From Lumbricus rubellus (Eukaryota; Annelida; Clitellata; Crassiclitellata; Lumbricidae): DNA of 64,000 bases. The stretch lies in NCBI GenBank assembly GCA_945859605.1, contig OX243817.1:26406843-26470842 (forward strand). Direction: 5' to 3'. Of this stretch, positions 50,685 through 62,600 are shown piece after piece. A model generated the notes under the pieces. That model had not been told where the DNA came from and ran no database searches. It saw only the letters and a program-made list of their open reading frames with translations. Numbering within the stretch: position 1 is the stretch's first letter; each line of letters starts with the position of its first letter. The position numbers and the translations under genes were made by a program.

Positions 50685-53600
50685 TTACGGGTTACGATTG
50701 AGTCGTCGTAGGTGACACGTCTGGCAGAGGAGTAAGTCGTCCAGCGGATAGCAGCGCTTGTCCGGCTCATCGGTTAACTGCAGTCGACAATCCTGAATAA
50801 GAATCGACAAAATCAGTCAACCGGGTCTGTGGCTGTATGCCCTGTTAACAGTAGATCGTCACTCGTTTGGTCATGCGTGATTTCACAACGTGAGCCAATC
50901 TTTAACATCAGCACACCATAGTGTGCACTGCAAGAGGTGGTGTATAAATTTATAGATGCAATACAATAACAATCAGATGCAGTCTGGAACCGCATGATGC
51001 AATGCAAAAATTGAGACAAATTTGCAAACTGCAGCCATCTAGAACAACTTTCACAGCATCCACAATACGACTGTGCCTTTTAAATTATGCAAAAGTTCCA
51101 TATAATGAGCGTGACCATAATTATTAAACAGACGACAATTAGCAGCATAAATAAAGACAACTTTATTCATTCACTCATTCAGAGGACTTGTATTGCACCC
51201 CCTCAAAGAATCTCAGCGCATACAGCTCTATAAAATATTACAATACTAATACACAAGCAGACCTGTGCCTTTCTAGTCATCTCTCTGTCCTTTACACCTG
51301 AATTGAGTGATGTAGAAGTGAACAACCTAAGAAACTTCTACGTTTCTTACATTTAAGTAGTGCCACTCTCAAACGTTTAAGCATCAGTTAATGTCTTTGT
51401 ATATTTGTACTAGACATAATGCCTGCATGTCAACCGCCTTTTGTCTGGTGCAAAACTAGAGAATTATCTCAAAAGCTAGCGTCTCTTAACTGAGATTAAC
51501 TGTGAGCAGCAGAAGCCCTTAGTAGCAGTTTAGACGATTGAGAAGACAAAAAAAATGGTTTCTCACTTGGCAGTGATAGCAGTCCACATGGAAGTCTTTA
51601 TCCATTGAAACGACTCTCACTGTCTCCTCAGTTCCCTAAGAGATAACAAGCAATGATCATCACAATACAGATAAAATAGATAAAGCAATGTTTCTACAAT
51701 AAGAACAAAAGACCTAAAATCAACAATCATTATCTCAATTAAATCTCTGCACAGGCCAGATATTTTACGGTTTTTGCCCTTGCAAGTCAAAATTATTACA
51801 TTTCATCAAACACAAAGCGTTAAAGTGAAAACATGAGCTTGTCTAGAAAGCAATTTTTAACAAGGCCATGCCATTTCATTGTTTGCAAATGCCTGTATTT
51901 TTAATAACAATAGATTAAACGCAACATTATGTATGGCATACATATCTCTTACCTAATTTTTGTCATCTCGCATTCTGCCAATGTCTTAAATAAACATACG
52001 CTGCTCATACATATAAATATACATAGGACGAATGCTGGTTCCCTTGAGCAAGTGCAACACGGCATGCACAGCAAGTTATCCACTGCGGCACACTAAAGGG
52101 TTAACATACCCAGTAGGCTGCCTCTCTGTCAACAGTTGGGCTCCGAACTGCTTTTTATGAATACAGAAGAATAGTACATGCGCATACAACAACGTAATGT
52201 AATGACGACAATTTCTATGGCGCCGTAACACAGCACACGATGTTACAAGGGCGCTTCGACAAGGTCTGTGGTGGACAAGAACTGACGGCATGCATTAGGA
52301 AATCCACTGGAAATGAGTTAACCCTTTAATACCGCAGGGTATAGAGAACTGAAGGACATGGCAAAACAGCGGGAAACGTGGAGACATTGGACGTTTGGAC
52401 CTGCCGCTTGGCAGAGAACAGGATTTCCCATACCATTTACTACCATCTCGGCATTAAAGAGTTAAATATCAGAATCAAGAGAACATGTAAGTAGACTAAC
52501 GTCGACTGGGGTGATACTGAGGCCACAGGCAGCACATTTCGGAGCATAGACCCTAAAAAACAACCAAAAGAATAATCAGTACTATTTTCAAATATTTAAT
52601 CAACGTGCAACTAGTGCAAGAATAACGAGTCCCTAAACGAATTCGAGGATAAACGAATTCCAGCTTCCATTTCTACCATTCTAGATTATTATTACAGTCT
52701 ACATACAATAAAACACACCACAAAACAGATAAACGTCTAAAAAAGTAAACCAGGCATTATAATGGATAATTTCCTTAAAAAAAGAATAATCAACTTTCCC
52801 CATAGCAAAGCTGCCAGATCGGTAATGCAATATAAACTGAAATAGAGCAAAATGGCCCAACACATGAAACAAATTGCAAATATGACTCACTGATACAGAA
52901 CTAATAAGCTCCCATGCACTGCAGAGCACAACATGAGTCAATCCAGCAATCAAACCTTGAGCACAGAGTCCACTATGTATGATGATGATGATAGTAAATT
53001 TATATGATAACATCAATGGTGATTAGTGATCCAGTTAGATGATAATGATGATAAAAGAAAACGCAAGAGATGTATGTGCACTCGTTATAGCGCCCTTTCA
53101 AGATTTCTACTCAGAAGCGCTCCTGACTACAGCACTTACACTGAATCAGAGTTTCACGCCAAAGCGCTGAGCAACTGCGAGTGAAGAACTTGCCCAAGGT
53201 CCCTACGAGGTGGCTTTAGGAGGATTCAAACCTGCAACCCTCCGGCTGCAAGGCAACGAACATACCCCTACACCACCATGCTCCACAAGAGATGATGAAG
53301 GCTGCCTATCAATGGCTATGATGATAATACCTATGATAATCAGACACGCAGTAGATCTTGTTTTCGACGTCTACAGTGAAAGGCACACCATCAAGGCACT
53401 TGTTACAGACACAACATCGAAAACATCCAGGATGATATGACTTCCCCAAAGCTTGCAGGATCTGTTAACAGGAACATACATGTTGTTTTAATATATTGTA
53501 GATCATATATTTTTAAAATTCATTTTTGTATAATTGAAACCTTTTTAAGCCAATATATACATCATATACATTATACACATTACACAACAACAACAACAAA

Positions 53601-56600
53601 AAGAAAAACTGATGTGGAATGCAGGCAACTAATGGGCTCCAGAAGGGATAACAATCCCACCAAAAGAAGTGACCTCCAAATTCCAAGTAGTAAATGGGGA
53701 CAGGACGGAATATGTGCCTATAAACAGGTTACTAGACTGCGTAACTCACATATGAAAATGGTACAACAGCATACAATTTAACTCTTAACTAATAAACTTA
53801 ACTAATTGCAACTATTTAATGAAGAAAACTTTAGTTTACTTATCACTGATCAAATAATTTTGTATGATTGCAGCATTTTTCAAATATTTGTAACTTAGGT
53901 GCCTTTTTATTAATGTTAAACCTCTATATCAATGTGTGTGTGTTTACTATTGAATAAAAATATTCAGATGCAAAATTCTACAAAAACCAGACCATGAAAA
54001 ACATCAAAGCTACTTTCATAATTTTGATGGCACAATTACAGAACAGGTTGTCAGTATAAAGTTATAAGGCATCGACAATGGCAGGATAAAGGCAACAGCT
54101 GTTAACAAAAGACCACACATGTATTATTATTTAAAATTGATGCATCATACTTAAAGGACTCCAAAACCAATAGATCAAGTTCTAGAAAGTCTTAAATTCA
54201 GAGCCAAGATCTTTTGCGAAGTTTTGCTCTCGAGATCTGGGTCAAAAGCCTTAGTCTCACACGCTCAAAAAACTTTAAAATGACATGGAATATCCATTAT
54301 CCATATTATGATGGCAGCAGAAGGGGCAGGCTGCAGTGGCCACAAACATGTTGACAATTTGGAGGAGGTTATGAATAAAGAGAGAAAGTCAGCTTATAAA
54401 TTTGGAGCAATTACTGCACTACTGTCTGTGACTTAACACTAATTCAGCATCAGATGGAAGCAAGCCCCTTTATTGAACTGGGCAGGATCATAATACCCAA
54501 CCCTGAAGCAGAGTTGACCCTGTACAGGGTAGTTTAATAATAGGCTGAAGTGTGAACATCCATGCAATAGGAGTGGGGAGCTTAAAGGTATGCAGACAAT
54601 TGTGGACACTGGCAGTGTATTTCTATGCTGATGTTCTTCACATTCTCCTCCTTTGCTAAGAGGCATCTGTTTGAATCTACATAGTACACAACCATCTAGG
54701 CTAGACAAACAGGTGCACAGCACTTTTCTGATAAATGTGCTATATAAATGCACATACATATTTTAAAGCACAGTTCCACGCATGCATACAAACAGCAAAA
54801 CTTCAAAGGTTAAATGGACTTTAAATTTTAAGATTTGGTGAAATCAGTTTATGATTAGGCCTAAAAAAAAATGCTGTGTTTCCGGTAACAGAGCTAAAAA
54901 AAATTGGGTAGGTAGGTCGGAAAATATTTTTATTTTGTAAAATATTTTTATGCAGTGACTATCCGAAAAAGTATACCCCACTAGTCTTTTTTGCACGCTG
55001 AAACAAAGTACGTGTTCTAAGCAAGTATAAACTGCCTATTTCCCGACTGTGTGCACCTAAAACAGCTCTAGAAACAGTCCTATTAATTTCATTTTGTTGA
55101 CGTCTCTTATGTTATGTCAATACAAATGTTAAAAAAAGATTTTTTGAAAAAAAAATTAAATTTTTTTTTGAAAAAAAAAATTTTTTTGAAAAAAAAATTT
55201 TTTTAATAAAATTTTTTTACAAAAATATTTGGGTCGCGGCCGTAAAAATGGGTCGGTCGCGTTACCGGAAACACAACACTTTTTTTTACGCCTTAGACTG
55301 CAAAGAAATTCTGAGCTAAGCGATTTCTAAACAACTGTACATATCTGAAGGTACATAGGTCTAAATACCATGTCTAGAATCACATATAAATAGCAGCATA
55401 ATTACCATTTCTATAATTAGATGTCCACATATGACACACTTCTCAGCAGTCTGCTGGAAACCATAATACTGCAAAACATAAAGAAACAAAGCATATTTTT
55501 ATGACCAATATGCAATGTCAATTCTGTATAATATTATGCAGATCAGCTATTACTAGACAAGATGTAAACAAAACAAAACTATGAAAAATAAACATAATCA
55601 AATAGCAAGAATACATTGACCAACGTCTAAAACAGACCAGAGAAAATACGAAGAAACACAGGACAAGGCTATAGAAGTCCTGAGAGGGAAAATGCAAACA
55701 GAGAAATAATTTCTCTGAAGGAACATTTGCCAATCAGTATTAAAAACAATAATTCCCACAGTCCAATTTCCAGTATGGAAAATCTGTTGTAGCTCATCAA
55801 TCATTCTACGATTACATGCAAGATTATGTTTGCTATTTTAAAACATTTGACATTGAATGGCTCTATAGATGATGTACGTTTATTATACCATGTATGTACA
55901 CCAAAATGTGGATAGCAATTAAAGAGTATTCTAATATCTTTCTTAAATTCGTAACTTGGTAACATCCTCAACACTTTCTTAATCAATTACCATATTTCCA
56001 ACTATAAGTTAACAGTTTTTACATGACTTCTGAGAACAGTGATGTGCACAAAGGTGCAAACAAATGTCCAAATTTGTTGAATTAATAAGTTATAGGTAGA
56101 TTCATATGAAATACGGCATTAATTCAAAACATATATGTTAACCCTTTGCATGCCAGATTTTTTAAGCCTATAAATGTCGCAATTCGGCACCTCTGGCACG
56201 CAAAGGGTTAAGTTTGTTAACAGCGAAATCAATGCAATGAATGCAGTATTAGGTTTGCATAGCAACACACGGCCAGACAAACAGCAATGACGTCATCCAT
56301 TTGATTAATATACTGGTTTACACCTTAAACTGCTGGGCATGTACGCACATTTAGTCAGTACTTGTTTGATTACTAATAAAGGCAGCCTACTATCTCAGCC
56401 AACATTTGTTCTAAATTATAACCCAAACAGGTAATTGTATACACATGTGGTCGGTGGCGGCCTCTTGCAGCCACAAATGTAACAACAATATGGCCACCAC
56501 AGACTGTGAGAGAAATAGAGTGTTGCTCCGTTCTCTAAGCAGGCATTCGCATGCTGCCATATTGACCTGCTACACAAAGTTGCAGCAATACCCATTCACC

Positions 56601-59600
56601 CATAATTTGTAACTGAATTAATATCATCACTGAAACCTGGTCAGGAAGAATCATTATTTCCAGACTCACAGCTTGATACAACTCTACCAGTTGGCATTAA
56701 TTACCTATGTTAAACTCTACATGTTTTACACGATATCCAGACAGCCTGGCCTCTACTTCATATTAAACCTGGTCCATCCCTTCTAGACTAAATATTCTGT
56801 GCAATGGCAAGTATTCTGGGTATGTCCAAAACCAGTTTTTGCTCAACTTAACCCTTTACCGACCAAGATTATAGGATTTTCCATATCATTTACTAGCTTT
56901 GGTCTGCAAAGGGTTAAAGTATGTATCCGAACTTTTATAAAGTGGATTTTATTAACCCCCCTCTGAAGGAGCACTAACAACATGGCTGTAAATGGATCTG
57001 CACAGGTGCGACTGAACACAGCTAGAAAAGTAACTTGAGCAAGAACAGCTTGAAAGTTGGGTGGATGATTGTTTCAAAGAGAAGTGCAGTCTTGCATAGC
57101 ATGGTATATACACCTGCGTTGAAGTACGGCACAGAGACAGACCAGAGGTTCTCCATGGGAGGCAAACTGATTGATATTTAATAACATGCAAAAAGATCGT
57201 GTTGTAGTTCATGTTATTTACATATGTCATACACCATCCGATAAACATATATTCGCTGTGCACACTGCACAGTTGCAACACACAGGGTGTGTGCGACACA
57301 CACTGAGTGATCTAGACAAACCAAGCAGGTTTGGTTTGTTAAGCGCCAAATCATCTCAGCAATTCTCACCATCCAAAGAATACAATTGGACAACGAAGAC
57401 ATGTGATATGCACATTCATCAAGACTAATGATTAAGAGCAGCACCTTGCAACCATCAGATCCCAGAACCCCATCGTTCACAAAAGATAATTCATTCCCTC
57501 ATTCATTAAATGAATTTGTATAGCACATCTACAAGAGGTGCTCCCAACACCAGCACAAATCATTGATTATTCTTTCTATTTTTTTTATTAAACTAGCCGC
57601 TAATGGTTGCTCTTTAGTTTGTATTCAATGTGCAACCGTTGCTATCTTAATTGTTATTTGATTTGAATTTGATTTTTTATATCAGTTGACACTGTACATT
57701 ATAAACACACGGTGCTACAGCGGCTTTACTCTGCAATGAATTCCAAAAAATATATGCAAAGTTCTGTATTAAATTACAGAGACTTCTTGCCTTTGTATCT
57801 TTGAAACACCTATCATTAAGAGACAAGGACAAAGAATGACAATTCAAGCCTTTGCCTTGTTATTTTCTTTGCTCAAGAGTTTTTCCTACAAATTTAACCG
57901 AAGCAGAGCTCGCCAATAGCACCTCAGTAGTAGAGGAGAAAGTGCAACTCATATTACGAGGCAGCCATAGTTCAGAATCTAGCCATACGAAGGCCTCAGC
58001 AGCCTCACTCGTCCATTCAGCGTCAGCAGTATGCTCTGCCTCTGGCCAAAAACAATTCCCTTTGCCTGATAGTTGGTAAAAACTATCTGCCTCATCCCAC
58101 GCAATCTTCTGCTGCAAAACAGACTTTTCTCTATCTGCCGGTTTTGCTGGCTATCTCAGACTAAGTGCATGATAAGCTTCATCCATTGCATTGTACAGTT
58201 TGTACACGCTACACAGGGTCAACTATAAACAACATCCACACAAATATAAAATCATAAATCAAACAAGAAACTGGAGAAACGTAGATCTGTCTTTTTCTTT
58301 AATATCCAAATTTATGAATCTCATCACAAGTTGTAGCATGTTACTTAAATTACGTACCAAATAGTCTTCTTCACAGTAGATTTTACCCTGTACATTGTAA
58401 AAAGCCTTCCCACGTAAAGTCCTTCCTAAAATGTAATGTAACACATAACATTATGTTAATTTTGTATGTGTATATCATATCATTTGATGTTCTACATTAT
58501 AAACACACAGTACTACAGCTGCTTTATTTCACATTAAATTCCAATAAATAACATCGAAAATGTATTACAGAGACATCTTGCCTCCGTATCTTTCAAACAA
58601 TCTACAGTGCACTATCTTGTACAAATTTGGGATGGTATCGCAGTGCATACGCTAGGGAATTAGGGCTTGCTCAATGCTCACATCATTATTCTGCTGGAAG
58701 TCTGCATACCTCCTGCACACAGTGCACAGGCTACAGACAGCTGGGCCTTCTAACTAGTCAGTTAGCACAGCACACAGCAAGAAGAGCACGCTCACATTTC
58801 TGCTGGTAATAAAATATATATACACAGCGAGGTTAGCAATTCCTTTGCTGCCCACACAGAGAGAGAGAGATGCCGAGAGTTGTTCTGGGGGAGAGGAGCA
58901 AGTGCAAAAACAGACACAGGATTGTAGATATATCAGTTTACAGTCTGTCAGACAAAAGTCAGTTTATTAAGTTTCTCACATTCCTGCTTATAGCTATTAG
59001 GGGTCAGCTAATTCATTCTAAGCAGAGTGTTGATTAGGAATGCTGCATGCCGAATCTAGATAGCTCTGAACAAACCACTGGCAAGTCTTCCCGCCCCTCC
59101 CCCCTCTATCCTACCATCAAGCCAAAGCATCAGCCAAACTCCACTCTACCTCCTCGGTATACACAGCTTTCTGCAAACCGGCATACACAGCTTTCTGCAA
59201 ACCGGAGGGAAAGGCAACCCCTAAACCACCAGCTGCAAAACGTAAACACGAGAAGTCTGTTGTGCATGTATGCAGTGATGGTAAGAATGTCAGACACTGT
59301 AGGACAACCATAGAAAACAACCCACAGGCAGACACAAGCACAATGTGAGTGCCCGATTGTATAAAATATATAACAGGGCCAAGCCAGTAAACTTCTTTCA
59401 AAAGAAACCCATATTTAAAATTCAATTACGTTTCCTGAAGTAAAAAACCTATGGGAAGGACTCATTTTCTTTTCTGAGGCCATCAAGCACGCGGTGCTGG
59501 TCTAAGTTAGAGAAATTTAAAACATCACAGACTTTATTTATCTAGCCATAAAGCAAATCGTTGATAATCAAACACAACAGTCTCTCAGGACTCTGCTTCT

Positions 59601-62600
59601 GACGCAAGAAAGCAATCAAAATTTAAGATCTGTCATAAACCTTTTAGTGTGAGCCTCAATCTTGTACTTTCACTGCACACCAACCACAAGTTCTTCAACA
59701 CACTCTAATTTTAGCTACCTTGAAAGTTATTCATAATTCAACCACCTACCCAACACATTCCATCACACCCACCCTGATATCCTACATCTTCAACCCACAT
59801 CATTATTCCCCCGCCCCCAAGGAATTATTAATAAATTATTATTATTACATGTAGCGACGAGGCACCAATTGATGGCATTGAGTAACATTTGGTGAGTGGG
59901 GGGACTTGCCTAAGGCCCTATGTATACAGTAATCATCTCAAGTAAGGTTCAAACCCATGGATACCCCAATGTCACAAGGCAAGCACTCTACTCTACCTAA
60001 CCTGACAGCGCAACCTCTGATAGAACAGCTCTAGGGATTCTCAGTCCTAAACAAGGAAACGTTATTTTCCAATCGTACAATCAAAAATCAAAGGTCCGCA
60101 CTGTTGAAAGGCAAGAACAATAAGGTAGCCTTGTGCTATCAATCAAAGAGGCCGACCACACATAGCACAGTACTCCCAAAGATAAGATGACTAAAGTTGA
60201 CCTTCCTCAATGAGCATTAGGGTCTAAAATCCAGTGCCTCTAAGTTGCACAGTCTGCAGATAAATGCAGCCCATATGCATTAAGTTAGGAAATTCCCAAA
60301 TTCTGCTGATCAGATAAGCTGCACAGTATTTACATATGACTATAGCTGTGAAAAGACTTCTATCCACATCAATTGTAATGTTTTGACTGCCAAGTTCCAA
60401 CCAACCTGTGGCATAACATACCATCTTCAATAGTAATAGAGCTGTGTGTGAAAATGTTCTGCCACAACTGAATCTAACTCAATCTCTGCTTGGGCAATTT
60501 TTTTTGCCAGTAAATTTATAAGCAACAGTTCCTTACACTGGTTATTTCAGCAAGTGATGAGTTCATAAAATTTTGATATCTATTAAGAAATGGACATCAA
60601 GTGAAACACAAATAGGCCAGACTAAGTTTCCCTAACTGCACTTCAAATGTGAACTTTTCAAGGCTAGAAATCAACTCATAACCTCAGCCGTGCATTTCAT
60701 CAGAGGTGGAAAACTAATTTGATTTAAATTCTAATCGGCTCTAGCTAATCGATTAAAGAGATAGCTAATTCTAAACGAGCAGCTACAAGGTTTTACTAAT
60801 TCAAATCAATCAGCAAATTTCAAGAATTGATTCTAGTTGATTAGCAATTTAACTAATTGATTGCTTAATTTCAGTAGCTAATTCTAATTTCAATTGATAA
60901 TCAATTCGACTTACTGTGCACATCTCTGCTTATTTTAAGCACAAAAGTAATAAAAATGCAATCTAGTAGTAGTAAACTACAAGTTCTAACTGCAATAAAC
61001 ACTTAACTGAATAGCAGCCATTAAAAGGAGAACACACCATAAAGTTTCATCGAAAGTCATACCTGACAGCTCAATCAAGACTGTCTCTAAGTAATCTAAG
61101 GAATGTCATTAAGAAGGTCAATAAAAGGCCATCCAATATGCACTCTCTGAACAGCCAGGTTTTAATCTATTTGTATTGGGAAATAAAATTAAGGCTCTTA
61201 TAGTTGGCAGATGTTGATCAGGGCACAAGCCCAAAGTCAAAAAGAGAAATTGCAACTGAAAGTTGAACTGACCGCAAGAACAGCAGATGAAGCAAGTTGT
61301 ATGGTACAGCTTCCCCATTGCCTGGCATGCTTCAATACTGCCAATCACTTCTTTTCCACAGCTATGACAATCTCCTAGTCACACAACAACAACAACAAAA
61401 TAATTTTAAAATTTCAGTAACTCTGAAAGACAAAATTAAATTCATTGTGCGGTAACAGCAACCGAAAAGCATCGTCATTTCAGCTATATCTCAACCTGAA
61501 ATCAAAATTTAAAAAACACTTTTAAGTTATACATAACCATACATTTGTAACATTTCCAAAAGGAATGTAACCACTCTGTTTGGGCAAAATGCACCTTCAC
61601 TGGTAAAGCAAAACAGGAACACGGTCAGTCAAACGTCACCCTAATGCTACTCAGATAGTCCGCTATCTTTAAGAACTTAGCATTTCTTACAATGCTGACT
61701 GACATAACATCCACCACTCAACCTAACCTCAAGTAATTCATAAGAGAAATTTTAAATGCAATTTTTAATCAACCATGCACTGAAACCTACATTAATTTAA
61801 TGAAGCTCTGTTGATCTCAACCCATTTTCCTAGATACGAATCAGAATGCAAGACAAATTAGACAATGTGAAAGCAAGATGAGAAAGGAATTTCCACAGCA
61901 GAAATGCGTAGGCTATGAAAATCTGCAGGAATTTCAATATATACAGAAAATCAGAAATGATGACGTAAGACATCTTATGCATACACAGTAGTACTCCACA
62001 CAACTGTTAGACAACGTTATTCAGTGCAACAACTCCGGTGGTTTGGACATCAACACAGAATGAGAATATAACAAGAATTATTGGACTTAAGTAGCACTGA
62101 ACTTGAGAAACCACCAAACACTGAACTTGAGAAACCACCAAAGGACCATGGAGACCAATCAACCATTACTCATCACCATCATCACCAAATGGCTGGCATG
62201 AAGATGATGATGGTGGTGGTGGTAGCAGCGGGGGAGGTGGTGGTGGTGATGATGATGATTACAATGATGATGATGAAAAATGACCCTTTAGAATCAGATA
62301 ACAGGAATGAAACCATTCAATCAATAGAAATGAGACACTTAAAAAAACTAATATTTACATAAATAGTGAAGTCAGTACCACATGTTTACTAAAAGGTCTA
62401 TAAAAAACTGGTATTTTCACTCAGTGACTCCACTCAAAATTTAGCATAGAAATAATGGTTTTAAAACAAGACAATGACGGCTTTCCTAAAAAACCTTCTC
62501 TTACTCAACTTAAGGAACTTTTAATGCACCATTCTGAAGACAATTCCATGAGAATAAAATATACAATTATACATACATACATATCTAAATGTTCAAAACT

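Noticed and set aside
53210..53440. + strand 76-codon frame
   Set aside because: It is the antisense of a SINE and the LIM2 exon.
60695..60930. Complete hAT element
   Set aside because: The ends are weakly inverted and the 8-base flanks do not match, so only an AT-rich repeat is reported.
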